Source of the DNA: an uncultured Pseudomonas sp. | Lineage (GTDB): Bacteria; Pseudomonadota; Gammaproteobacteria; Pseudomonadales; Pseudomonadaceae | Assembly: GCF_946885885.1 (NCBI RefSeq) | Contig: NZ_CAMPHN010000036.1 | Coordinates: 1-33,615, forward strand | Direction: 5' to 3' | Length of the DNA: 33,615 nt | In this document: one piece after another, positions 24,501 to 32,231 of the stretch | Layout: every line of letters starts with the position of its first letter | Position numbering within the stretch: position 1 is the stretch's first letter | Translations under genes and position numbers: made by a program | The notes under the pieces: generated by a model | What the model was told of the DNA's origin: nothing | The model's database searches: none | What the model saw: only the letters and a program-made list of their open reading frames with translations

Positions 24501-25265
24501 GGCGTCCTGGCCCTGGAGTTGCGCTACCTGTTGTATATGCTGTCCGAGCACTACAACGCCTGGCGTTGGCTGGGCTGGGCGCTGTTGCCGAGCCTGTATC
24601 TGCTGCTGATGTCGATGCCGCGGCAATGGCCTTGGCCGGTGGCGGCCTATCCGCGCGAGTACCGCCTGCTGGCCGCCGCGCCGTTGGCGATGCTGATGCT
24701 CGGTTGGTTCTGGCTGGCCAATATGGTCAGCGATGGCGCCGCCGATCCGCTGCCGTATATACCGCTGATCAACCCGTTGGAGCTGGGTTTGCTGATTACC
24801 CTGTTCGCGCTCTATGAGTGGTTGCGTGGCGCCTTGCCGGCGCTGGGCTTGGGGCATTGGGGCGGTGGGCAGTTGGTGCCGGCCGTTGCCGGGCTCTCGC
24901 TGTTCGCCCTGCTCACCGCCGCGGTATTCCGTACCGCTCACCATTGGGGCGGGGTGGCTTATCAACTGGATGCGTTGCTGGCGTCGATGCTGGTGCAGGC
25001 GGGCTTGTCCATCGTCTGGACCCTGATCGCCTTGCCGCTGATGATCCTCGGCCACCTGCGCACGCGCCGCGAACTGTGGCTGGTGGGCGCCGTGCTGATC
25101 GGCGTGGTGGTGGCCAAGCTGTTCTTCGTCGAGCTGGGCAACCGCGGCGGTCTGGAACGCATCATCTCCTTTATCGGCGTGGGCGTATTGCTATTGGTCG
25201 TCGGCTATTTCGCGCCGTTGCCGCCCAAGCGGCCGGCGCACGAGGCGGAGCAGGTAAAGGCATGA
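21585..25265 (+). CDS. DUF2339 polytopic membrane protein
   Basis: A 1226-residue integral membrane protein. It begins with a membrane segment, MQWIFMLVGLVLGALA, followed by a short coiled stretch (LKLQQLEKRNLALTDQLKAF) and a Pro/Ala-rich cytoplasmic linker to about residue 185. The remainder is almost continuous hydrophobic helices (more than 25 segments). Early conserved stretches of the family are present, such as ERAIDLAQAWLFGGNTVLRIGVLLLFLGLAFLLRYA (residues 188-223). The function of the family is unknown; it occurs next to DUF3999 proteins and is suspected of envelope or polysaccharide roles. The ATG follows AGGAAC. The linker carries three 15-bp tandem repeats. Its stop overlaps the next start as ATGA. 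Confidence 0.9.
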   Translation: MQWIFMLVGLVLGALADESVIGAILGAVVGLAIGQALKLQQLEKRNLALTDQLKAFSTRFEHGTTALYERLLKLEQAAAPSPAEAAPVAPISSVAEPPAAPQPAQTAEARPELDWSLDFNLPEADPSGTHLSGTHPSGTHPSEIRPSEASPPEIDQRIEPVAVAAKVAERPPVARPAVPKQPAKPREPSPIERAIDLAQAWLFGGNTVLRIGVLLLFLGLAFLLRYATEGMVVPVQVRYAGVAASAVALLGLGWWLRLRNPGYALMLQGAGIAVMYLTVFAAMRLHPLLEPKAALALLVIVTVCSAILAVAQNALGLAAAAALGGFAAPILTSTGSGNHVALFSYFILLNSGIFAIAWFKAWRLLNLIGFVGTFGIGFAWGLRSYTPELLWSTEPFLVLFFLMYVAIGLLFARRKLREAADAPAERNELLRWSARQGDYVDGTVLFGPPLVGFGLQYAVVQHIEFAAAFSALLLGLFYMGLALLLSKRTEGRALLLVETCLALGVVFGTLAIPLGLDARWTSAAWAVEGAGIFWLGLRQRRSLARAFALLLQVGAALAFIGELRQGVETVLVGPALGALMLGVALLFSFWNLRQASDEQSSAWERRCLPLLACTGLAFLYLIAPLCFDTEATAIGWALAGLATIFVGLRLQSRAFLFSAFAVQLLGGALFLLRLDSASGIGSAGGDGWRGLITASLIGLALIGGMLLAARDEQVSSDKGLMRGLSLVLLVGLVFINLAVLFVLPWRSASAVWGGSGLLIVWLSLHLQQRASFVFGLLLQVFGGLSFLLAGPLLFGQLSGEGLRPLAHAGFWTPAVLAIAALIGAWRLQQVARREQAGVLGTLGLQRLSQLLLVWGAGWWALSLASEIVRFASLELQAPLLLKVAAASVALWTLIASRTQWRAMALLCTLLVPAAAVILLYAGHSTYHPAANFGWLAWGALFAVHLLSLRRLSTLLPVSALSAAHVLGCWLLLGVLALELRYLLYMLSEHYNAWRWLGWALLPSLYLLLMSMPRQWPWPVAAYPREYRLLAAAPLAMLMLGWFWLANMVSDGAADPLPYIPLINPLELGLLITLFALYEWLRGALPALGLGHWGGGQLVPAVAGLSLFALLTAAVFRTAHHWGGVAYQLDALLASMLVQAGLSIVWTLIALPLMILGHLRTRRELWLVGAVLIGVVVAKLFFVELGNRGGLERIISFIGVGVLLLVVGYFAPLPPKRPAHEAEQVKA
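21961..22005. repeat. Three 15-bp tandem repeats in the DUF2339 linker
   Basis: The unit YGTCTGGGACGCACC, with small changes, occurs at 21961-21975, 21976-21990 and 21991-22005, coding GTHxS pentads in the disordered linker. Related degenerate units follow. Confidence 0.8.
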
Positions 25266-26632
25266 GCGCTATGAAGCTAGTACGTGGAACCCTATTGGCG
25301 CTGGCGGCGGCGCTGCCGTTGTTGGCGCAGGCGCAGGAAACTCCCGGCGATTATGCCCGGCAGGTGCCGCTGACGTTGAGCGGCGAGGGCCCCTGGTATC
25401 GCCTGGAACTGCCGATGGAATTGCACCTGGCCGCGCGTTACGCCGATTTGCGCGACCTGCGGGTGTTCAACGCCGAGGGGCAGGCCCAGGCCTATGCCCT
25501 GACCCTGGGTAGCGCCCGGCAAAGCGAGACGCATAAGGACACCGCGGTGAAGTGGTTCCCCCTGCGCGGCCCGCTGAATGCCGAGCAGACCCCCAGCGTG
25601 CGGGTGCAACGCAGCACCAGTGGCACCCTGGTCGAGGTGGTGCCGGAAGCCGCGCACGGGGCGAACGAACAAGTGCTGCGCGGTTGGTTGCTCGACACCA
25701 GCGCGATAGACGCGCCCATGCATAAGCTGATCCTCGATTGGGCGTCCGAAGGCGACGGCTTCCAGCGTTTCTCCATCGAGGCCAGCGACGATCTGCAGCA
25801 GTGGCGCGCCTGGAACGATGGGCAGATCGCCCGGCTGTCGTTCGCCGATGAACGTATCGACCAGCGCGAAGTGGCCTTGCCGGGGCAGTCGGCGCGCTAC
25901 CTGCGTCTGCTCTGGAGCAGTCCGCGGCAGGCACCGCAATTGCTCGCCGCGCGGGTGCTCAGCGCCACCAGCGACACGCTCCCCGCACCGCTGACCTGGT
26001 CGGCGGATTTACCGCCGAGCAGCGCCAAGGACGGGCAATACACTTGGGAATTGCCCTTGGCGCTGCCGTTGCAGCGGGTGCGGATCGAGCTGGCCCAGGC
26101 CAATACCCTGGCGCCGGTGAGCCTGGCCGGTCGTCATGAAGGCAAGGTGCAATGGCAGCCGCTGGCGCGCGGTCTGCTCTACCGCCTGCCCCAGGACGGT
26201 AAGGAGGTGCTGCACGACGAACTGGAACTGTATGGCGCCCCGGTGCGGCAACTGCGCTTGCAGGTGGACGAACGCGGCGGCGGCTTGGGCAGCGAGGCGC
26301 CGAGCATTCGCGTCGGCATCCGCTCGACCCAGGTGGTGTTTCTCGCCCGCGGCACGCCGCCCTATGTGCTGGCCATCGGCAATCCTATGGGCAAGGCGGC
26401 CAGTCTGCCGCTGAGCACGTTGATCCCCGGTTACGACGATAAGCGCCTGGCCAGCCTGGGCATCGCCCGCGCGGTCGAGACGCCGCTGGTCGAGGCCGGT
26501 ACGGCCAGCGCCGAGCAGGCGGAGCGCTTCGACTGGAAGCGGCTGGGCTTGTGGGCGGTCTTGCTGATAGGCGTCGGTCTGCTCGTGCTGATGGCCCTGA
26601 GCCTGTTGCGCAACAAGCCCGCGGCGCCTTGA
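25262..26632 (+). CDS. DUF3999 envelope protein
   Basis: The 456-residue product starts at the ATG overlapping the DUF2339 stop (ATGA), so the pair is translationally coupled. A signal peptide (LVRGTLLALAAALPLLAQAQ) is followed by a large periplasmic beta-rich region with family stretches DYARQVPLTLSGEGPWYRLELP and LRDLRVFNAEGQ. A C-terminal membrane segment (LGLWAVLLIGVGLLVLMAL) and a short basic tail close the protein. It is predicted to be an inner-membrane-anchored periplasmic partner of the DUF2339 protein. Its biochemical role is unknown. Confidence 0.88.
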   Translation: MSAMKLVRGTLLALAAALPLLAQAQETPGDYARQVPLTLSGEGPWYRLELPMELHLAARYADLRDLRVFNAEGQAQAYALTLGSARQSETHKDTAVKWFPLRGPLNAEQTPSVRVQRSTSGTLVEVVPEAAHGANEQVLRGWLLDTSAIDAPMHKLILDWASEGDGFQRFSIEASDDLQQWRAWNDGQIARLSFADERIDQREVALPGQSARYLRLLWSSPRQAPQLLAARVLSATSDTLPAPLTWSADLPPSSAKDGQYTWELPLALPLQRVRIELAQANTLAPVSLAGRHEGKVQWQPLARGLLYRLPQDGKEVLHDELELYGAPVRQLRLQVDERGGGLGSEAPSIRVGIRSTQVVFLARGTPPYVLAIGNPMGKAASLPLSTLIPGYDDKRLASLGIARAVETPLVEAGTASAEQAERFDWKRLGLWAVLLIGVGLLVLMALSLLRNKPAAP

Positions 26633-26794
26633 GCGAGGAGCGATGCGCTGAACTCAGGGCGATCGCGGTGGTCGATGATAAACCGAAGCCCGGTGCCAGG
26701 CGTGTGTCTGGCATCCTTCCATCCTGGGGCAGAGGCGCCGTTGTCCCGAACAGGTTAAACTGCGCGCGATTTTCCTTCCTTCCCGGAGCCTTCC

Positions 26795-27802
26795 ATGTCC
26801 CGCGTTACCCTGAGCCGCTATCTGATCGAACAGACCCGCAGCCATAACACCCCGGCAGATTTGCGTTTTCTTATCGAAGTAGTGGCGCGGGCCTGTAAGG
26901 CCATCAGCCATCAGGTCTCCAAGGGCGCGCTCGGCGGCGTACTCGGCAGCATGGAAACCGAGAACGTGCAGGGCGAGGTGCAGAAGAAGCTCGATGTGCT
27001 GTCCAACGAAATCCTTCTCGAAGCCAACGAGTGGGGCGGTCACCTGGCCGGCATGGCCTCCGAGGAAATGGACAACGCCTACCAGATTCCGGGGCGTTAC
27101 CCGAAAGGCGCCTACCTGCTGGTATTCGATCCGCTGGACGGCTCGTCGAACATCGACGTCAACGTCTCCGTCGGCACCATCTTCTCGGTGCTGCGTTGCC
27201 CGGAACGCAATGGCGAGAACGGCGATCTCGGCGAGGAAGCCTTCCTCCAGCCGGGCACCGCGCAAGTCGCCGCCGGTTACGCGATCTACGGTCCGCAGAC
27301 CATGCTACTGCTGACCCTGGGCAACGGTGTCAAAGGCTTCACTCTGGACCGCGAACTGGGCAGCTTCGTGCTGACCCACGACAACATCAGCGTGCCGGAA
27401 ACCACTCAGGAATTCGCCATCAACATGTCCAACCAGCGCCACTGGGAAGCGCCGGTGCAGCGTTATGTGAGCGAGTTGCTGGCCGGCGAAACCGGGCCGC
27501 TGGAAAAGAACTACAACATGCGCTGGATTGCCTCGATGGTCGCCGATGTGCACCGTATCCTCACCCGCGGCGGCATCTTCATGTACCCGCGCGACAGCCG
27601 CGAGCCGGAAAAGCCCGGCAAGCTGCGTTTGATGTACGAAGCCAACCCGATGTCCTTCATCATCGAGCAGGCCGGCGGCGCCGCCACCAATGGCACCCAG
27701 CGCATCCTCGATATCCAGCCGACCTCGTTGCACCAGCGCGTTGCGGTCTTCCTCGGTTCCAAGCAGGAAGTCGAGCGCGTTACCGCCTACCACCAGGAAT
27801 GA
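26795..27802 (+). CDS. fbp: Fructose-1,6-bisphosphatase, class I
   Basis: The 335-residue product hydrolyses fructose-1,6-bisphosphate to fructose-6-phosphate in gluconeogenesis. Class I marks are GNVQGE-like sequence ([17 protein letters not shown]), MASEEMDN, the metal and substrate motif [21 protein letters not shown], and [14 protein letters not shown] with [11 protein letters not shown]. Its product also feeds AlgA, so its nearness to the alginate operon is metabolically apt, though the gene is housekeeping and probably there by ancestry. GGAG precedes the ATG. Confidence 0.97.
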   Translation: MSRVTLSRYLIEQTRSHNTPADLRFLIEVVARACKAISHQVSKGALGGVLGSMETENVQGEVQKKLDVLSNEILLEANEWGGHLAGMASEEMDNAYQIPGRYPKGAYLLVFDPLDGSSNIDVNVSVGTIFSVLRCPERNGENGDLGEEAFLQPGTAQVAAGYAIYGPQTMLLLTLGNGVKGFTLDRELGSFVLTHDNISVPETTQEFAINMSNQRHWEAPVQRYVSELLAGETGPLEKNYNMRWIASMVADVHRILTRGGIFMYPRDSREPEKPGKLRLMYEANPMSFIIEQAGGAATNGTQRILDIQPTSLHQRVAVFLGSKQEVERVTAYHQE

Positions 27803-27805
27803 CCC

Positions 27806-28405
27806 GTGACGGCCTGGCAAAGCGTGCTCGATTGGTGGTTCGGCAGCGCCAGCAGCTCTGCCGAAGTGGCCGCGGCGCGCGGTACGCTCTGGTTCGGCAA
27901 GCGGGATAGCCAGGATCAAGAGGCGCGCGAGCGTTTTGCCGGACTGGTCGAGCAGGCTCTGGCCGGCGAGCTCGAGGACTGGAAGCAGCAGCCTGAAGGC
28001 TGGCTGGCCCAGGTGCTGTTGCTCGATCAACTGCCGCGAATGATTTTCCGCGACACCCCGCGCGCCTTTGCCGGCGACAGCCGCGCCCAGGCGCTGGTGC
28101 GTGCGGGCATGGCGCAGGGATGGGATGCCCGGCTGACGCCGATTCAGCGGGTATTCATCTACCTGGTGCTGGAGCATGCCGAGGACCTTGCGGTGCAGGA
28201 CCATGCGGTCGCTTGCTTTCATGCATTGCGCGACGCCGCACCGGAAAGCGAGCGTCAGCTGTTCGACGATTACCTCGATTATGCCGAGCGCCATCGGCGG
28301 GTGATTGCGCGTTTCGCGCGCTTTCCCCACCGCAATGCGATTCTCGGGCGCGTCTCCAGCGCCGCGGAACTGAGCTTCTTGCAGGAGCCCGGTTCGCGCT
28401 TTTAG
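27806..28405 (+). CDS. DUF924 family protein
   Basis: The 199-residue helical protein starts at GTG 27806, three bases after the fbp stop, with AGGA overlapping the fbp end. Family marks are VLDWWFG at the N-terminus, WLAQVLLLDQLPRMIFRDTPRAFAGD and VFIYLVLEHAEDLAVQD. DUF924 proteins have a TPR-like fold of unknown function. It is probably co-transcribed and translationally coupled with fbp. Confidence 0.88.
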   Translation: MTAWQSVLDWWFGSASSSAEVAAARGTLWFGKRDSQDQEARERFAGLVEQALAGELEDWKQQPEGWLAQVLLLDQLPRMIFRDTPRAFAGDSRAQALVRAGMAQGWDARLTPIQRVFIYLVLEHAEDLAVQDHAVACFHALRDAAPESERQLFDDYLDYAERHRRVIARFARFPHRNAILGRVSSAAELSFLQEPGSRF

Positions 28406-28514
28406 CTGGCCATTGAAAAACACAGATAATTCTCAGCGCTCTGCGAGCGCATTCCGCGCGGAGCCGTCAGGCCTGTGCCAAGCTCTGTACGTTCAACCCA
28501 CCAGGAAGTTAGCC

Positions 28515-28769
28515 ATGTCGCTGCGAAATCTCATGTTGCTGTGCGTCTGCCTGTTCCTCGCTGCGTGCAGCAAGGTCAATCAGGAGAATTACTCCAAGCT
28601 CAAGAGCGGAATGCCCAAGAGCGAAGTCGAAAGCCTGCTCGGCAAGCCCAGCGAGTGTGCCGGCGCCATCGGCCTGACCAGCTGCACCTGGGGCGACGAG
28701 AAAACCTTTATCAGCGTGCAGTTCGCCGGCGACAAGGTGATGATGTTTTCCGGCCAGGGGCTGAAGTGA
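28515..28769 (+). CDS. Small lipoprotein (DUF3862-like)
   Basis: The 84-residue product has a lipoprotein signal peptide with lipobox LAAC (NLMLLCVCLFLAACSK). The mature part reads NYSKLKSGMPKSEVESLLGKPSEC, then TSCTWGDEKTFISVQFAGDKV, the compact SmpA/OmlA-like fold seen in DUF3862 proteins. I chose the ATG at 28515 because AGGAAG lies nine bases upstream and the signal peptide begins there. It is likely an outer-membrane or periplasmic accessory protein of unknown role. Confidence 0.85.
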   Translation: MSLRNLMLLCVCLFLAACSKVNQENYSKLKSGMPKSEVESLLGKPSECAGAIGLTSCTWGDEKTFISVQFAGDKVMMFSGQGLK

Positions 28770-28845
28770 AACGCCTTGGCGATGTTCGTCGCGACAACGA
28801 AATGTCGGTTAGTCGCGGCCCTTACCCATGTGCCGCGATCCCGTA

Positions 28846-28953
28846 GGGTGGGTTAGGCGCACGCGGCTGATAGCGATGAACCAACAAGTTCCGTTGCGCC
28901 GTAACCCACCATTGGCGCAATGAAGGTATATCGTCTGGTGGGTTACGCGGCGC
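28846..28953. repeat. GGTGGGTTA-type interspersed repeats with hairpin potential
   Basis: Within the 414-base gap 28770-29183, GGGTGGGTTAGGCGC (28846-28860) faces its near-complement GCGCCGTAACCCACC (28896-28910), and a third copy, GGTGGGTTACGCGGCGC, lies at 28937-28953. The pair can form a long stem with a ~35-base loop. The rest of the gap shows no gene I can support. Confidence 0.7.
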
Positions 28954-29183
28954 GCCACGATGACAGTGCCGGCTCGTCCGGAGGCTGGCGCCGCTCTACA
29001 GTTATCCGGCACATCATGATTGTCGTGACATTAGGGTCTGTTGAGGTTTCATAGCGAGCCACGTTACGCCGGCCAATGGCGCCACGCACGACGCGCAGCG
29101 AAACCCGACCGGCAAGCGCGCAAAACCAGCGGCCCCGGACCCTCTTCCGGAGGGCGTGCGTCAGCTCACACCGGCCACTGCCC

Positions 29184-29630
29184 TCAGCGCTTGGCCCGGG
29201 CGTCGTGTAACTCGATCTGCAATTCGGTATCGCCACCGCCATGTTCGAACAGGCAGGCCAGCGGCGTCGGCTTGCCCCTGGCCAGCGGCGGATTGGCGGA
29301 AAAACCCACCGGTTCGAGCGGCACGCCCCGCGGGCTGAGGTCGAGTTGGCCGTTGCCGTTGTCGTCGCGGTACAGCTGTAACGCATAACGCCCTGGCGGC
29401 ACCTCGGCGAACCGGGCGACACCATCCTGCGCCTGTACCTGTCTCAGCGACATTGCCGGCCACTGCGCCTGGTCGGCCAGCACCAATGCCAGGTACACCG
29501 GAGCGTTGGCCTGTTCGGCGTCGACATTGACCAGAATGTCGCCTGCATGGCTCGGCGAACAGACCGATACCAGGGTAAACAGAAGGCCGTAGCGCAGGCG
29601 GGTTACGGTTTGAAGAATTCGCTGTGGCAT
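29184..29630 (-). CDS. DUF2141 domain secreted protein
   Basis: The 148-residue product has a signal peptide (YGLLFTLVSVCSPSHAG) and a beta-sandwich domain with DUF2141 marks: VPPGRYALQLYRDDNGNGQLDLSPRG, then VPLEPVGFSANPP. The DxNxNGxLD stretch looks like a calcium-binding loop. The start is 31 bases from the divergent darA-like gene, so the two share a very short promoter region. It is probably periplasmic; its role is unknown. Confidence 0.85.
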   Translation of the reverse strand: MPQRILQTVTRLRYGLLFTLVSVCSPSHAGDILVNVDAEQANAPVYLALVLADQAQWPAMSLRQVQAQDGVARFAEVPPGRYALQLYRDDNGNGQLDLSPRGVPLEPVGFSANPPLARGKPTPLACLFEHGGGDTELQIELHDARAKR

Positions 29631-29661
29631 AATCCGTTCATTTTGTGGGTAGTTGCTAGGA

Positions 29662-30579
29662 ATGCGACAGGTTCTGGTGGTTCATTATTCCCAAACGGGA
29701 CAGCTCGACCGGCTGATGCAGTCGGTCTGCGCGCCATTATTGCAGCGCGCCGATATCCATGTGGACTTTCTCGCGCTGCAACCCGCCCAGCCTTATCCCT
29801 TTCCGTGGCCGTTTCTCGGTTTCTTCCGGATTTTCCCGGAAACCGTGCTGATGCGTCCGCAACCCCTATTACCCCTGGCCGTCGATCCGTCGCAGCGCTA
29901 CGACTTGGTGATACTCGCCTACCAGGTCTGGTTCCTCTCGCCGTCGCAGCCGATGACCAGCTTCCTCGCCTCGGCCGAAGCCGCGCAACTGCTCAAGGGT
30001 ACTTCTGTGGTGACCCTGATCGGTTGCCGCAATATGTGGCTGATGGCCCAGGAAAAACTCAAACAACGCCTGCACGAGTTGGGCGCGCGGCTGGTGGACA
30101 ATATTGCCCTGACCGACGCCTGCGGCACCGCCGCGAGTTTTCTGGCGACGCCGTTGTGGCTGTTTACCGGGCGGCAGAAGCCTTACGCCTGGGTGCCGCG
30201 CGCCGGCATCGACGAGGCCGAAATAGTCGCCGCCAGTCGTTTCGGCGAGGCCATGGCGCAGCGTCTGACGGCCGACGCGTTACCGATCGAGCAGCCGATG
30301 CTCAAGGGCCTCGGTGCGGTGCGCATCGACGAGAAGCTGATCGCCAGCGAGAAGGTCGGCAACCGCAGTTTTCAGTTATGGAGTCGCCTGCTCGCCGCCC
30401 TCGGGCCAGCGCAAAGTCGACGACGCGCTGCTGGCCTAGTGCTATATATCGTATTTTTGTTGTGCCTGATCGTGACCGTGGTACCGCTCAGCGCACTGTT
30501 GAAAAAGCTTTTGGCGCCCATGTTCAAGGCGCGCACGCAGCGTGAGAAAGCCTACTTCGCCGGCCCGTCCGGCGAGTAA
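29662..30579 (+). CDS. darA: Dialkylresorcinol condensing enzyme (DarA-like)
   Basis: The 305-residue product begins MRQVLVVHYSQTGQLDRLM, the family start with a flavodoxin-like SQTG loop. Later marks are YQVWFLSPSQPMTSFL, VTLIGCRNMWLMAQEKLK and NIALTDACGTAASFLATPLW. A C-terminal membrane segment (LVLYIVFLLCLIVTVVPLSALL) is present. In Pseudomonas and Bacteroidetes DarA works with the ketosynthase DarB to condense two beta-keto acyl chains into dialkylresorcinols. An upstream TTG at 29653 could add three residues. It leads a four-gene plus-strand cassette. Confidence 0.82.
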   Translation: MRQVLVVHYSQTGQLDRLMQSVCAPLLQRADIHVDFLALQPAQPYPFPWPFLGFFRIFPETVLMRPQPLLPLAVDPSQRYDLVILAYQVWFLSPSQPMTSFLASAEAAQLLKGTSVVTLIGCRNMWLMAQEKLKQRLHELGARLVDNIALTDACGTAASFLATPLWLFTGRQKPYAWVPRAGIDEAEIVAASRFGEAMAQRLTADALPIEQPMLKGLGAVRIDEKLIASEKVGNRSFQLWSRLLAALGPAQSRRRAAGLVLYIVFLLCLIVTVVPLSALLKKLLAPMFKARTQREKAYFAGPSGE

Positions 30580-30594
30580 TGTTGAGGGATTGTC

Positions 30595-31770
30595 GTGGCA
30601 CAACCGGTATTCATTAATCGCATCAGCGCCTTCCTGCCGCACGATCCGGTCGGCAACGAACAGATGGAAGAGCGCCTCGGTCTGGTCGGCGGCAAACCCT
30701 CGCGGGCACGCAAACTGGTGCTCAAGCGCAACGGCATCCAGCAGCGGCATTACGCGATCGACCCGCAAACCGGCGCGCCGAGCATGAGCAATGCGCAGAT
30801 CGGCGCCGCCGCGGTGCGCGGTTTGCTCGGCCCCGGTTTCGAGCTGGCCGAACTGGACTGCCTGGTGGCCGGCACCGCGTCGCCGGACCAGGTGATGCCG
30901 GGCCACGCGGTGATGCTGCAAGGCGAGTTGGGCAACCCGCCGTGCGAGGTGGTGACCACCGCGGGTATCTGCCTGTGCGGCATGACCGCGCTGAAATACG
31001 CCTGGCTCAGCGTCGCCAGCGGCGAGAGCAAGAACGCCGTGGCCTGTGGCTCGGAGCTGGCCTCCAGCCTGATGCGCGCGGATAACTTCAATGCCGAGTA
31101 CGAAAGCCGCGTCGAACAACTGCAGACTCAGCCGGAAATCGCTTTTGAAAAGGATTTCCTGCGTTGGATGCTCTCCGACGGTGCCGGCGCGGTGTGGCTG
31201 CAGGGCCAGCCCAACGTCCGTGGTCTGAGCCTGCGTATCGACTGGATCGATGTGTTGTCCTTCGCCGACAGCATGCCGCCGTGCATGTACGCCGGCGCCG
31301 AGATGCAGGACGGCCAGTTGCAGGGCTGGAGCCGCTACGACGGCGAGGCACGCAACCGCCTGTCGGTGATGGCGATCAAGCAGGACGTCAAACTGCTCAA
31401 CGAAAACATCGTCAAATTCACCGTCGAAGAGACGCTCAAGCGGATCATGGCGCGCCGCGAATTGCGCGTCGCCGATATCGATCATTTCCTGCCGCACTAT
31501 TCCTCGGAGTATTTCCGCGAGCGTCTGGCCGAGGGCCTGGCCAATATCGACCTGCCGATCCCCCAGGAGCGCTGGTTCACCAACCTGACCAGCAAGGGCA
31601 ATACCGGCGCGGCCTCGATCTTTATCATGCTCGAAGAGCTGTTCAACTCCGGCACGCTGCGCAGCGGCCAGCGGCTGTTGTGTTACGTCCCGGAAAGCGG
31701 GCGTTTCTCCAGCGCCTTTATGCAGCTGACCGTAGTCGGTAATCAGGGAGACGACGATGAAGCTCGATGA
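30595..31770 (+). CDS. darB: Beta-ketoacyl-ACP synthase III-like enzyme (DarB-like)
   Basis: The 391-residue product starts at GTG 30595 with GAGG upstream, 15 bases after darA. It reads as a KAS III-like thiolase fold: LAELDCLVAGTASPDQVMPG, the nucleophile region TTAGICLCGM (Cys126 or Cys128), a His in FLPHYSS near residue 300 and an Asn in TSKGNTGAASIF near 340. DarB-type enzymes extend and cyclise acyl chains with DarA. Its stop lies inside the next gene (14-base overlap), so the cassette is translationally coupled. Confidence 0.85.
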   Translation: MAQPVFINRISAFLPHDPVGNEQMEERLGLVGGKPSRARKLVLKRNGIQQRHYAIDPQTGAPSMSNAQIGAAAVRGLLGPGFELAELDCLVAGTASPDQVMPGHAVMLQGELGNPPCEVVTTAGICLCGMTALKYAWLSVASGESKNAVACGSELASSLMRADNFNAEYESRVEQLQTQPEIAFEKDFLRWMLSDGAGAVWLQGQPNVRGLSLRIDWIDVLSFADSMPPCMYAGAEMQDGQLQGWSRYDGEARNRLSVMAIKQDVKLLNENIVKFTVEETLKRIMARRELRVADIDHFLPHYSSEYFRERLAEGLANIDLPIPQERWFTNLTSKGNTGAASIFIMLEELFNSGTLRSGQRLLCYVPESGRFSSAFMQLTVVGNQGDDDEAR

Positions 31771-32164
31771 AGTGCCCCAGGACCATAGTTCCACCTACGG
31801 CGGCCACAGCAAGCTGGTCTATGCGGTGGACGCCAGCGGTCATTACCAGGGCGCACAGAGCGATGGCTGGGAGCCGGAAGCCTATGCCACCCAGTTGGCC
31901 GTGGCCGAGTTGCAGGCGCAGGAAGCCGAGGCGCTGGCGGCCTGGCAGCGCGGCGAGCAGTCGCCGCTGAAATGCCTGATGTACCGCTACCGCCTCGACG
32001 AACCGGCGCTGGCGCAGATCAGCGGGTTATGGCAGTGGCGCATTCGCCGGCACTTCCGCCCAGCGATTTACCGGCGTTTGTCGGCCGCCATCCTGGCGCG
32101 CTATGCCGAGGCCTTCGGCCTGCCGGTCGAGCAGTTGATCGGCTACCAGCGGGATAGGGCGTGA
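31757..32164 (+). CDS. Small conserved protein with XRE-like helix-turn-helix
   Basis: The 135-residue product overlaps the darB end by 14 bases. The N-terminal half (residues 1-70) is polar and helical. The C-terminal half, LMYRYRLDEPALAQISGLWQ (75-94) to RYAEAFGLPVEQLIGY, follows the spacing of a Cro/CI helix-turn-helix, though WQWRIRRHFRPAIY replaces the usual recognition-helix consensus. It could regulate the cassette or, given the tight coupling, be a partner of the enzymes. I do not recognise a named family. Confidence 0.65.
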   Translation: MKLDEVPQDHSSTYGGHSKLVYAVDASGHYQGAQSDGWEPEAYATQLAVAELQAQEAEALAAWQRGEQSPLKCLMYRYRLDEPALAQISGLWQWRIRRHFRPAIYRRLSAAILARYAEAFGLPVEQLIGYQRDRA

Positions 32165-32231
32165 GCCTGTCGTCACCGACCAATTTTCTTCCGCGAACCG
32201 TGCTCTGCGCACGGCGCTACGGGGCACCGAC

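Noticed and set aside
29031..29060. GGGTCTGTTGAGGTTTCAT as an insertion-sequence end
   Set aside because: No partner inverted repeat, target duplication or transposase nearby.
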